Below, piece after piece: positions 47,721-58,035 of a stretch of 64,000 bases of DNA (position 1 is the stretch's first letter; each line of letters starts with the position of its first letter). Origin of the DNA: Cristatella mucedo (taxonomy: Eukaryota > Bryozoa > Phylactolaemata > Cristatellidae); the NCBI GenBank assembly GCA_009760855.2, contig WPIO01000014.1, forward strand, positions 4,818,001-4,882,000, written 5' to 3'. The position numbers and the translations under genes were made by a program. The notes under the pieces are model-generated. The model was not told the origin of the DNA and ran no database searches. It saw only the letters and a program-made list of their open reading frames with translations.

Positions 47721-48214
47721 ATGGGCACCGCGCCGCTGTCCATGTCGCCGATTTCGAGGAAAGACAGCTCGGAGGACGGCGGCGGCGGCAGCAGCGGAGC
47801 CGGAGCGGCCGCGTACCAGTCGCTGCTCAACAGTTCGAGTCGCGACCGGAAGCCGCTCGTCGCCAAGACTCGAGGGCCCCTGCTTCTCGGCAGCATCGGC
47901 CTGAAGAAACTGCAGACAGTCGTCAGGCGGTGCGACGACGGCGGCAAGGGCTCATCGGCGGCTCGAACGGAGGGCGCAGCGGCTGCGGCGGCACCAGCGA
48001 ATCCTATTCGTGCTACAAGATCGCTGCCGAGTCGGCCGGCGAGATCATCGATGGCTCGACCAGCACCTCCGGCGGCTCAGCCGCCGCAGCTGCCACGGCT
48101 ACGGCGACGGTCAGCATGCTCCGCAAGTCCGAGACAGCTCCAGCCAGCCTCGGCGGCGGCGGCGCCGCCGGTGGCAGACGCGCCGTCGTTCAGGCGTCCA
48201 CGTCCGAGCTGCTC
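47721..48214 (+). CDS. CDK5R1: CDK5 activator p35-like, N-terminal exon(s), incomplete
   Basis: p35 proteins bind and activate CDK5, and their N-terminus is myristoylated to hold the kinase at membranes. The ATG at 47721 gives MGTAPLSMSPISRK, closely matching the p35 start (MGT, LS, SP, RK) with Gly2 for myristoylation. In a second frame (47930-48214) the sequence ends GGRRAVVQASTSELL, which matches the conserved segment just before the cyclin-like CDK5-binding fold. The frame change between them would be resolved by a 50-nt intron at 47930-47979 (GTGCGA..GCGCAG) or by a 1-base deletion. Right after SELL comes GTTAAG (48215), a plausible splice donor, and similarity stops. The cyclin-like domain is not found downstream in the window. 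It may lie in a later exon outside, or the gene may be broken. The rest is Ser/Gly/Ala-rich, as in p35 linkers. Confidence 0.68.
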
Positions 48215-48636
48215 GTTAAGCAGACCGTGTCGGTCGGTCAGTCGGCTTTCGCAGTCCCGCCGCGGTACCGACTCCGTTCCAACAGCACGAGCGTACGCCG
48301 TCAAAGATCCGGCTAGCCGAGTAACTGCATGGATAGTCAGAGTCGACGTCTACCGCAGTCGAGAGCTTCCGCCGAAAAAACAGCGAGCCCGCCGTCTCAG
48401 GTTCCGGTCCTCGGGCCTCCGGGAGCTGACCCAAGGCTTTGCCCTTTCAGGGCACGGCGACGCCCAGCCCGACATATCAAATGCCAGTGGCTCCGCCTAC
48501 ACTAGGGTACAGCTCTCTAAAACGCAGAATAAGTTTATAGAGAAACTAAAGAGACTCCTCCATCCCCCGAATTCGAAGTGGAGCCTCTGGCCTCGTACAA
48601 CGCCCAACAAGATCGGGTTTAACCTAACCGTAATGT
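48215..48636. other. No recognised exon after the p35-like exon
   Basis: Open frames continue (to 48316 and 48638) but lose all p35 similarity. FIEKLKRLLHPPNSKW at about 48540 is not a family I know. Probably intron. Confidence 0.45.
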
Positions 48637-49522
48637 AATGTAATGTATCTCCGTCTGTAACTCCACAAAGTCATAAAGGCTAAGTGGGTGTTACGCAGGA
48701 GAGTTTTGTATAGAGCACTCACAGTCTAAGCGGCTTTCGGTGCGCATTCGGTATCCAACAGACTTCGTCTCACGCAACAAAGAGAAAGTGGGAAGCATAG
48801 CAGAGTCAGGAGAGCAGTTGAGGTAGTCAGTAGCATGGAAGTAGCGGCTCAAGACAGCTGAAAAGGATGAGCCACAGTCAGCAGCAGGAGAGTAGTTGTC
48901 GTTGCGCAAGAATTGCGGAAGCGAGTTCCGCAGTCTGGGACCTGCAGAGCTAAAGCTTCTGTAGCCAACAATCTTTAAGCTGAGGAATGGCAAAGCTAAT
49001 TTATTGTCCATACAGGACCTGAGGGCACGAAGAGGCTGAAACTGGTGCAGCAGTTCAGCTAGGTATGGAGGAGCCAAACCGTGGCGGGCCTTGTGGGTCA
49101 GCATAAGAACTTTGCTCTGTATTCGTTTATCAACCGGCAGCCATACTAGCTCTTTTAGCAAAGGAGACACGTGCTCAAATCTCTGGAACTTGAAGACTAG
49201 CCTTGCAGCCATATTCATAGTCAGCTGCAGTGGCCTAGTTGCTTTCTTTGGCAGCCCAGCCAAAAGGGAATTACAATAATCAAGCCGAGACAGAACTAAG
49301 GAGCTAGTTGAATTTTTTACAAGCCACTGTGGAAGACAGCTCCTAATCTTGGATTGGGATCGGACGTGATGGCTAGCCGTAGAAGCAGTCTTCTGAATGA
49401 AGCTTTTAAAATTGAGGCAGCTGTTTAAAACTACGCCTAAATTTTGAGTATATGGTGATGGTCGCACGACAGCATCGCTTATTAAAAGAGCAAAGACTTC
49501 TATTCCAGCCACACGCTTACCG
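48637..49522 (-). pseudogene. LINE-B copy, 5'-truncated, C-terminal RT ORF open
   Basis: Reverse-strand frame of 273 residues (48691-49512), uninterrupted: [59 protein letters not shown] and FSSAGPRLRNSLPQFLR. It lacks the catalytic palm and the endonuclease. The terminus ends TATCTCCGTCTGTAACTC next to an ATTAC-type repeat tail at 48628-48647. This is a typical 5'-truncated insertion, and the open frame suggests recent age. Confidence 0.88.
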
Positions 49523-49796
49523 TGCCAAAATCCTGGCCAAGACCTTCTTTGAAACCCGCGCTTCAGCGGCCGACTGCTTTGAGTCCTAGTTGCTTGACCG
49601 AGAGGAAACCAGGCTTTGCCTCCATTGCGTAAATCATTTTTTTAACCGGGCCCTACTTTAAACGTGTCCTTAGCTCTTATCACTTTTTCTTTTTTAAATA
49701 CCGAGTATTTTTGCACTTGAAGCCTTTTACTTTGTCGGGAAGCACTAGAATCTGTAGGCGAAACTATTACGGTCGCACGCAATCTAAAAACGCAAA
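49523..49796. other. No recognised gene
   Basis: Unique DNA between two LINE fragments. Confidence 0.5.
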
Positions 49797-50292
49797 TATA
49801 ATAATAATAATAGCACACTTGATAAAGCACCCTCAGAGAACTCAGTCTCTTTCTAGGTGATTGACATGTGCTGCTAAAGAAACACGATCGAATGGTGAAT
49901 TGTACCATGCTCGATAAACAGCAAGAACAACACGGTTAGGGGTGACACGCACAGGATCAGCAAGCAAGTATGGTTAGTGGCAGCATGCACAGTGTCAGCA
50001 CGCATAAGCACATAAAGGATGAATCACACGGACCCACTAAATGCTGTCATAAATAGGTACGTTTTCAATTTCTTTGTGAATGTGGTCAAGTCAGGAGATG
50101 TCGTGACGGAAGTCGGGAGCGAGTTCCAGGCTTTGGAAGCGTAAGAACTAAAGGCGCGGTATGCAAAGGATTTGAGGCTTGTAAGAGGTATGGGTAAACA
50201 ATTAGATTCCGAAAAGCGGGCGGCACGGTGCTTAGCCTGGTGGAGGAGTAGATCTGATAAGTAGGCTGGAGCCAAAGAATAAAGGAACCTAG
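49797..50292 (-). pseudogene. LINE-A 3' part
   Basis: AAT tail and hairpin (49797-49865), 3' UTR, then a reverse frame from 50024 with LTSLKSFAYRAFSSYASKAW, truncated at about 50292. Confidence 0.83.
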
Positions 50293-50724
50293 TCGCTACA
50301 AGAGTGCGAGTATTACAACTTGCATATACTTCCATCGCTCGAACACTGAGGAAAAACACCATTTGTATCCACGGCCGAAGGTGGTATTCGTTACAATTTT
50401 TCACCTTCCTCCTCACGGTTCGTTTTCGGCCTGTCTAAGTCAGGACAAAATCTCGAAGCCAGACTCCCTCAACCTAAGCTCAAGTGTGTCAGAAAACACG
50501 TCGTGCACTGCAATTCTAATCGAAGCTTTATAGTCATCAAAACTTTTCACTTTATGACCTTTGAATCAAAAGTGAATCGCCAGTCCGGCGCGCTCAGTCG
50601 CTCGAAGTTTTGCTGCGCTCAAACTTACGCAAAAAACGCCAACTTCCGGTACGTAGGCGTGCAGCTCGACCGCTCGGGCAACGGCGGGCGGCTGCGCGCC
50701 AACCTAGTGGGTAGTTTAAATATA
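50293..50724. other. No recognised gene
   Basis: Unique DNA that becomes GC-rich from 50580. Nothing supportable. Confidence 0.45.
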
Positions 50725-50890
50725 ATTATACTTAATCTGTATTGCGTCCATGAGAACGCAATCTCTATTCGCGCGCTTTGCAAATGCCTCGGGGCTCGAG
50801 ACCACGACCTCGGTTCGTCAAATACATTCACGCTGACTTCGGTCGTTAACAGGCGAGCACCTTAATCACTAGGCTAAATCAGCGCGGCGT
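50725..50890 (-). mobile_element. SINE-1, diverged with small insertion
   Basis: Reverse strand: CCGCGCTGATTTAGCCTAG and a GATTAAGGTGCTCGCC head, B-box-like GTCGTGGTCTCGAGCCCC, GCGCGAATAGAGATTGCG and the hairpin tail. About 25 extra bases lie in the head relative to 59094-59238. Confidence 0.7.
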
Positions 50891-51517
50891 TATAGATTGT
50901 AGATCCTCTCGTGACGAACAAGTAAAACGTAGAACAGTATAACACGAATGGGACACAATGCTCAAGCGGCGCTGCGATGACAAACTTGAAGCCTTGGGCC
51001 GCAGACACAGTGCGGCCGGATAGCTTTACACATCACAGGGCGCCACTCAACCGGTCAGCTGGCCGCACGCGGTAAATCGTTGACAGCATTCCGTAATGAA
51101 GAAATATTTGCGCGATAATATTATATGTTAACTTTCCGGCTCGCTCGCTCTACCTAGCCCGAGTTTGGTTGCGGTCTGTGGATGGCTGGCGACTGAGCGT
51201 TTGGGGAGCATGACCAGGGTTCAAGGCCGCTCGTGTTAAGGGAGGTTGCAGTTTACCTTTTCCTCCCGGACATCCCGACAGGTAAAGCGTTATTCGTGCT
51301 CTGGTTTGTAAGTGACGTGATCCCGTTTTGAGAACGCTGGTCCCTCGATATTCCAACAGGCGTTCGGGCCATTTTTAGTGTGGGCGCACTGCTGGCGAGT
51401 TTTTCCGGGAGCTGTGTAACCGGGTTGTCATGTAGGGGGCGGTGCAGTGTCTCCGGAGACTAATCGGCCTAGCTTCTTCCAGGGATAGCCTACTCGCTGG
51501 TTCTGCTGTGTGATAAA
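50891..51517. promoter_or_regulatory. Upstream region of WASHC1
   Basis: Moderately GC-rich DNA before the WASHC1 start. A CTTCTTCCAG/GG at 51474-51483 resembles a splice acceptor for a 5' UTR exon. No TATA box or other promoter element can be defined. Confidence 0.35.
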
Positions 51518-52053
51518 ATGACGAAAGTCAGCTCCTCCTATCAGAAGTACAACATTCCTCTGATTCCGAATGACCTTCGCCAGGAAGAGACCATTCACCA
51601 ACTTGCCGACGTACTAGATCAGCTGCAAAGAGTAGCCGACGATGTCTTTAGGAAGGTGGAGAAGCGAGTCGAAGAAAATAAGCAGCGGCTCAGGTCGGTC
51701 AACGATCGAATCGATACAGCACGAGCGAGGGTCGAAAGGATTCGTGGCAGCAACAAGGCGACCACGGTGTTTTCCAGCTCCAAGTACCCCGTGACCGATG
51801 TCAGCCAGTACATCCCCAGCACGTTCACTACCGAGAAAAGCATCGAGTTCCTGCGGAGGCCGAATTACCGCCTGAAGTCGAAGCACGATCCCGTGGATGA
51901 GAGAACCCTCAAAGAGAAACTGAGGTTCTTCAATGTTGACTGTAATCAGGAGAGACCTGGAGATAAGAGAGAGCAAGGAGAAGGTCTAGGCAGGCTGCCC
52001 AACGAGCCATCTTCCGTCAGCTCTCTCCTGCTTTTCAACACGTCAGAGAATCC
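51518..52053 (+). CDS. WASHC1: WASHC1 exon 1: WASH homology domain
   Basis: Starts at the ATG in GATAAAATGACG (the only in-frame start with family similarity) and encodes residues 1-178 plus two bases. The N-terminal coiled segment (EETIHQLADVLDQLQRVADD) is typical of the domain that assembles with FAM21 and the other complex subunits. Ends at LLLFNTSEN/P with donor GTAAGT at 52054. Confidence 0.93.
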
Positions 52054-53144
52054 GTAAGTCTGCAGCTCTCTTTCGTGCACTGCTCGAATTCGCTTCATCG
52101 CCAAGTGGTGCTCGGTATGCTGCCTCTTTGCATGCTCTGCACGGCGGCACTGTTGCAGCCGGTCGTCGCCATATTTATTTAACCTTTCAAGGTATAAGAA
52201 GTACGTGCTATTGGACCCTCTTGGCGTCGTCACCAAAACCCGCGCAGCAGTGCAATCCGAGCAGTTCGGGCCAGGAGACGCGCCGAGCACCATAGTGCAC
52301 GGCGAATCGTTAGAGCAGCGCCAAAAAGAAACCTATTTCTACGTTCCGGGAATGGGCGCAGTGCCAGAGATCGCCGTGCCCAAGGACCTGCCCCTCTTCG
52401 GTGAGCTCCTGCATTGCTGCTCAGCAGTCCATCGTCTGACCTTGGCCCCTTTGGCAGGGTGCGGCCGGCCGGCACTTGGTCTACTGCTCAGCTGCGCGAG
52501 TGCTAACTGCTCGCTTTGCTGTTGCAGGCGTGGCAGGCGACCTCAGCTATGCTGAAGATACCGGGCCATCCATTGCCCCGTCGGTGTTCGGAAAGGATGC
52601 CATTCCCGAGCTTCCCGTGCTGGAGTCACTATCCGGAGGCGCTCCTGCGTTTCCCGGTCCAGTCAGCCAGTCAGCAGCAGGAGCAGCGCTGCCTCCTCCT
52701 CCTCCCCCTCCACCACCAACTCCTGCTGGCCTTCTTCCTCCACCCCCACCTCCTCCTCCACCGCCGCCGCCACCGGCATCTGCTTCGGCAGCCATTGCAC
52801 CCGTGTCTGTCAGTCTGCCGTCAATTTCACCAGCGTTGCCTCCGCCTCCAGTCCCGACCGGTGCACAGGCCGACACGGCTGCAAAGTCCGACCAAGGAGT
52901 GCCCGACCGCAGTTCACTGCTGAACGACATTCGCAATGCAGGCATAGGAAAGCTTAAGAGTGTGAAAGAAAAGAAAGTGCAGAAAAAGAAAGAAAAGGAA
53001 GTGAAAAAAGTCGAGTCCAGTGGTGGTGATTTGATGTCTGATCTTGCTGCTAAGCTGCAGCTAAGGAGGAAGGGCATATCGGGAGGAGGAGGATCAGGTG
53101 AGCATCGATCAGTTGCTGCGGCTGTAGCTCACACTGTAGCTCAG

Positions 53145-53176
<32 letters not shown>

Positions 53177-56100
53177 AAGCGATGCCTGCTTTGCGTCAGA
53201 GTTGCACCAGTTTCGTAGACGTTGTGAAGGAACCGTTGTTGTGTATTCCTATGAATTTTTGGCAGCCTTCCTGAGGCGTCTGTCTGCTAAGTGTTCTGCT
53301 CCTAGCTCAGCTGTTTGCACTGCATTCGTGGAGCTTTGCAACTCTGCACGATTGACCTGTGCATGATTGATTGTATGTTACTAGCCAGGGGTCCAACTAA
53401 CCGATGGCCCCGAGTGTCTTCTTGTATGCTTTTGAACTTTTGTCTAAGCATGATACAGTATATGTAATTAACCCTTGGTTATGGATACCCTTGCAGTGAG
53501 TTTTAAAGCACCCGAGTAGAGAGTTTGTTCTCTTAGGGTTCTATAAACAAGAATATTTTGTTTACATTCACACACTTGGATGGTAGCAAGCTTTCTTAAT
53601 TTAAATTACGTTAAAAATAACTTGTGGGAACGCAAAATGTGAACGCCTAAACCTCAAAAGTAGCTCAGCCCGCATAGAGTTATGTGTGTCCCGTTCGAGA
53701 ATGATCTTTCACTAGATTACCACCTCAGCTCTGCAATAAAGTCTACCTACCTTCAGTATGTACCATTGCAAAAATTTGGGGCTGCTTAAATAAGCACCCG
53801 AGCTGAGCCATGCATTAGTGACATCTCACGTAGACTTTTGTAACTTAACCTGCTACAGGCATGTCTGCCTGCCCGTGCAATAAGAGGCTTATAGTTATTG
53901 CAAAATTAAGCAGCTAGGCCAGGTGAGGTTCTGTAACTCACTTATAGGTGTCTACATTTTCTTGCTCTGACATGCTTCCTAATTAGGCCTCTTAATTAGG
54001 CCTAACCAGGTTAACCACCTGGTCCCTGGACTTTTAGGTTGTTCGGCTGTGCCTCTAACGAATTTAAAAATCCCTTGAAACAGCGATTTCAGTCCATTAC
54101 CGCCCGAAGCCTGGAGCTCACTACAGACGGACATCACGTTTAATCCTGATTATATGACATTCAAAAAGAAGTTAACAGCCTAACATTTTCCTTGCAAAAT
54201 GTTCTCTTGTCTGTTTCAACTGTCCTTTATATGATTACGTGCTCTGAAATTATGCTTATTATTACTAACCAATTGACATGGTTTCTTTTCAGCATACCAT
54301 GTGTTAAGTGTCTAGAAAGAGATTAGTTCTTTTGGGACACGGTGGGTAACATGGTCAAATGCAATCTTACTCGTTATAGGTCAATCTGGCTTAACTGGGC
54401 TCCACGATAGCTGAGCTCTAATAAATCGGTGCTGATGTTGGGAATCAGGTAGCTTAGTGGCACGAGTCAGGTGGACTTCCTTGGAATAGCAATAATAAAT
54501 AGTCTGTATAGCAGCCTAAGAGATCGGAAGCCATATCCAGGCACTTAATAGCTGACTGCTGTGTGAGATTGCACCTTAATGTGTATGTACGTGTCTGTGA
54601 GATCGCCCCTTAATGTATATGTACGTATCTCCTGTAACTCTACAAAGTCTAAGTGCGTTTTATGCTGAAGAGTTTTCTATAGCGAAGTCGAAGCCACTGA
54701 GCGGCTTTGGGCATGCACGCCGTAGCCAACAGACTTCGTCTCGCGAGCAAAGAGAAAGTGAGAAGCATAACTGAGTCAGGAGACCACTCGAGATAGTGAG
54801 TAGCGTGAAATTAGCAGCTTAAGACGGCTGGAAAGGATGTGCCACAGTCTACAGCAGAAGAATATATGTCATTGCATAAGAATTGTGGGAAGCTAGTTCA
54901 ACAGTCTAGGACCGTAGAGCAAAACCTTCTGTCGCCAACGGTCTTTGAGTGGAGGGAATGGAATAGCTAAACAATTTATCCGTAAAGGACCTGAGGACAC
55001 GAGGACGCTGAAACTGGTGCAGTAGTTCAGCTAGGCGTGAAGGAGGCAAGTCATGGCGGGTCTTGTGGGCCGGTGTAAGAACTTTATTCTGTATCGGTTG
55101 ATCAACCGGGAGCTATAGCAGCTTCTTCAGCAAATGAGACACGTGGTTGAACCACGGGGATTTGTTAACTAGCCTCACAGTGATACTCACCACTAGCTGC
55201 GATGGCCCAATAGCTTTTTTCGGTAGCTCAGCCAAATCGGAATTGCAATAATTCAGCCTAGACAGAGGGGGGGGAGCTAGTTAGATATTTTTTAAGCCAC
55301 CGTTGTAGGTAGCTCCTAATTTTAGATAGGGATCGGCCACGATGGCTAGCTGTGTGGGGCAGTTTTCTTAACGAAGCTTTCCAAATTTAGGCAGCTGTCA
55401 AAGAGGACACCTAAATTCCAAGAACACTGTGACGGTCGCACAGCAGCATCGCCTATTAGAAGTGATGCCTGCACGATAGCTGCCTGGATCACAGAGCGAA
55501 CCCATTTCCCTCAGGTGTCGTTGTTATGCTGATTTGTATCCTTCAAACGTGAAATGGCAATCCCGAGTTCTAAAGCCAGATTACGGCTCGTGGGCTGGGT
55601 TCGGAGAGGGGAGCTCATGGAGGGGGTGGGGAGAGGTGGCAGGTGGTTCCCCCAAGCGATGCGTCCTTTGCTCTCGTTTTAATGAAAGAGCCGAAAAAAT
55701 GCACACCTCGTCGTGCCCTTTTGCTAGCGAGTGGGAAATCCTGCTAAAGACCCTAGCTGCGCGTGAGAAAGCGCATTTCTCGAGCTTCATTCGAAGCTTC
55801 ATTTCAGGTCTGAAGAAATACACTTTTCACAGCAAACCTGCATGTAACTTGGTGGCAAAGCAGCAGAAATTGAAATAATCTCACCGTACCCTTTGTGGCA
55901 GTGCTCGGTTGCGCTCATTAGACTTCCGAAAGTTGGCCGTTTCCTCGTGGCCCAGAGAAAGAGAGAGAAGGAGGAGGAGGAGGAGGAGAGCAAGTCAGGG
56001 TGAGATGGCTGAATGAGTCAGTGAATGAGTACAAATGGGGGAGGAGAAGAGAAAACCGTGGAAGAGTTGTCCCACTGCTCTGGGATTAGATAGATAACTC

Positions 56101-56871
56101 ATTCTTTCTTTCTCAAATGACGCCAACTCGTGCTGAAAGAGCAATGCAAAAGCCGGCGACCATGCAGATGCTCAAGTGCGATTCCTTTCAGCGATGCCTT
56201 TCTTGCAGCGAGTCAGCTGCTCTCTTCGAAAGGGTGCGGTGCCGTGGGTCGGTTGAGCTTGTGAACAATGATGGCGCTGCCCCCCCTCCACTTGACATCA
56301 AGCTATCACAGACTGACCTACGCCTAGCTAAAGAAGCTTATTTAACAGATTAAGGAGTGCAAATTATCTTGCCGAACGTTCAGTTGCGTTAATTAAGTTG
56401 CATTGTTTGTGATCTCGTGTGGGGCCACAGCTTGTAGTAAATGTTCTATGAGCAAGCAGCACTGACCTGCGACCTGTCGGCTAGCACACAAACTGTTTCC
56501 ACTCGTGAGAAAATAACTGCAGAAACCTTTCTTGCTTGAGCAATTTATTAAACTTGTGAAAACTGAAAAATGTTTATTTTTCATGTTTTCGTGCATTAAA
56601 ATGCGTTTAGTACTGGATTACGAGGATACTTTTCAAACTTCCGTTAGAAACAGCGTAGTGCACAGGGTTTTTTCTTTCCCTGTGAACACCATCATTTTGC
56701 TACCTGTTTCTTCCTACAGGTGGTAAGACAGCAGGAAACGCAGCTGAGGATGGGCCGCCGAAGCCGCCCGAGGCGGATGGAAAACCGGTGTCGGCGCTTG
56801 ACAGGATGTCTACGTTGATAGCTTATACACCAGCAGCAAATAGCAAAGACAACGATGAATGGAGTGACTAA
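51518..56871 (+). CDS. WASHC1: WASH complex subunit 1 (WASHC1), complete four-exon gene
   Basis: WASH is the nucleation-promoting subunit of the five-member WASH complex on endosomes. It activates Arp2/3 to build branched actin for retromer-linked sorting. Exons 51518-52053, 52192-52400, 52528-53097 and 56720-56871 join in phase (phases 2, 1, 1) to 488 codons plus TAA, close to the usual family length of about 465-490. Residues 1-about 170 form the WASH homology domain, including KATTVFSSSKYP. 179-300 is the linker, with YFYVPGMGAVPEIAVPKDLP and the GDLSYAEDTGPSIAPS motif. 303-358 is polyproline for profilin. 378-395 is the WH2 actin-binding helix (SLLNDIRNAGIGKLKSV). 416-434 is the central segment (DLMSDLAAKLQLRRKGISG). 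The acidic tail ends DNDEWSD with the Arp2/3-binding Trp486. All introns are GT-AG. No damage is seen. I infer a functional gene. Confidence 0.95.
52192..52400 (+). CDS. WASHC1: WASHC1 exon 2: linker
   Basis: Acceptor CAAG at 52188-52191. Begins with the last base of codon 179 and reads YKKYVLLDPLGVVTKT, matching the family segment that follows LLLFNT-EN. Donor GTGAGC at 52401. The preceding intron is 138 bp. Confidence 0.92.
52528..53097 (+). CDS. WASHC1: WASHC1 exon 3: polyproline, WH2 and central segments
   Basis: Acceptor GTTGCAG at 52521-52527 after a 127-bp intron. Encodes residues 249-438 with two proline runs (9 and 13 consecutive Pro), the WH2 motif, a Lys/Glu-rich helix, and the DLMSDL..RRKGISG block. 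Ends in a Gly-rich stretch with donor GTGAGC at 53098. The open frame before 52528 is intron. Confidence 0.94.
53148..53176 (+). repeat. (CTG)n run in WASHC1 intron 3
   Basis: About nine CTG triplets 50 bp after the exon 3 donor. In-frame reading through the donor would give polyalanine, but the donor and exon 4 show this is intron. Confidence 0.9.
53375..53565 (+). mobile_element. LINE-C 3' end in WASHC1 intron 3
   Basis: CCAACTAACCGATGGCCCCG, AACCCTTGGTTATGG and the hairpin with GAGTTTGTTCTCTTAGGG match the LINE-C end at 22150-22380. Confidence 0.68.
53640..54345 (+). pseudogene. LINE-A fragment, heavily decayed, in WASHC1 intron 3
   Basis: Recognisable only in blocks: GTTCGAGAATGATCTTTCAC, ACATCTCACGTAGACTTTTG (TSHVDFC), CCCGAAGCCTGGAGCTCACT (PEAWSSL) and the tail hairpin TAGAAAGAGATTAGTTCTTT near 54315. 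No open frame remains. Much older than the copy at 23727. Confidence 0.65.
54590..55465 (-). pseudogene. LINE-B fragment, decayed, in WASHC1 intron 3
   Basis: Reverse strand: terminus TATCTCCTGTAACTC (54628), GGAAGCATAACTGAGTCAGG-like 3' UTR, then RT C-terminal and thumb remnants up to about 55465 (CGCCTATTAGAAG). Many stops. It runs in the orientation opposite to the gene. Confidence 0.75.
55466..56719. other. Remainder of WASHC1 intron 3
   Basis: Unique intronic DNA. Open frames at 55534-55878 and 56117-56353 have no recognisable domain and are not needed for the gene. Confidence 0.5.
56720..56871 (+). CDS. WASHC1: WASHC1 exon 4: acidic C-terminus
   Basis: Acceptor TTCTTCCTACAG at 56708-56719. 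Completes Gly439 and encodes 49 more residues, with a Pro-rich spacer (EDGPPKPPEADGK) and an acidic end containing Trp486, then TAA at 56869-56871. It is too short to stand out as an ORF and was found by splicing phase and the expected acidic/Trp ending. A 3.6-kb LINE-filled intron precedes it. Confidence 0.85.
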
Positions 56872-58035
56872 GAAGAAAGGTACTGTGGGCTGGCTCGTCT
56901 TCACCGGCCGCTCCCTGCCACACGGCATCTTACACTTCATCTGTTGGTGTGTCGGTGGCTGCACCAATGTGTCGTCGTTTGGCAGAGAGCGGGGTGTGAA
57001 GTGTTGACTCTGTGCTTCGCGGATTGACGATTTGTGTACGGCGAAGTGATTATGGCCCCGTGAGAATCAACAGAAATAGCCGTAACTGAAAGCCCCTTGC
57101 ACTCAGTTGAAAAAATCTGCACGCCGTAATTCTCAGTGTTCGAGCTTTCCAGAGAGTAAACCAGCTGCAGAGCATCTGCTGGGAACACCCGGCGGCCAGC
57201 CTGCAGTAATCGAGGAGCGTTCAGACGGGTGGTCCGTATAGTAGTAGTCATACGTGGCGGTTTATTGCAAAAAAAAGGTGAACAATCAGACCATATTAGC
57301 CTGTGCAGTGGCCATGTTTAAAGATAATGGCATCTTTTAGATTTACGAATATTTACAGCGGCAACCTGCATGGCATTTCTGCTCTGCTGTGTGATGCAAG
57401 AACTAGAACTTACGTCTGCATAGTACCCATACTCACAGATTGGCCATGCATAGCAGCAGTATACCGGACACAAAACTCTGCTGTGACTGTGTCAAGGAAT
57501 TCAACGGTGCTCCAAAGTGTCAGCAAATACAGGCATACTATGACTGGTTCTATGGCAAGCACGGCAGGATCTGGTCGGCAACATGCAAGACCGGTCCAGG
57601 AGTGACAGCTCATTAATACAGTAGCACTTCAGAATAGAACCTGCACACTTCGAGACCTTGTACTGTCCTTCAAAGGCTCGACATGAATCGGTATTCCTAG
57701 AGATACGATAAGTACGAAAGGTGTCTTCGGGTGGGGTTAGGGTTGTGAACAATGCTAACCTGTGCTAGCCAGCCGTCATATGCAGAAGCAGACCGCTTAC
57801 GATACTTTGCCTCTGTGCCTTGGGCTTGCCGATAGAGTACGTGAATCTTGCATGCAGCGTGTGAGTGAAGTTGACCGAAATGGCTTTTCATTGCCTGTCC
57901 TTCTGCCTCTAACTTTGTCACGTGCATTTGTCACGTGCTCCCAAATGGTGGCACTCTACAGTCCTTCTTGATGCGTCTAGTAGCAGCTGCTAGCCCCGAC
58001 TTTAAATTAACTCATCGACTTGCAGAGCAGGAAGT
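56872..58035. other. WASHC1 3' flank; no recognised gene
   Basis: Contains the WASHC1 3' UTR, though I see no AATAAA close to the stop. A 52-codon frame from ATG 57446 to 57602 (KLCCDCVKEFNGAPKCQQIQ, then a YYDWFYGKHGRIW segment) looks protein-like but is too short to call. Confidence 0.4.

Noticed and set aside
52205-52555. 116-residue forward ORF over WASHC1 exon 2 and intron 2
   Set aside because: A reading that starts in exon 2 sequence and runs through the intron; splice sites and family similarity show the true exon ends at 52400.
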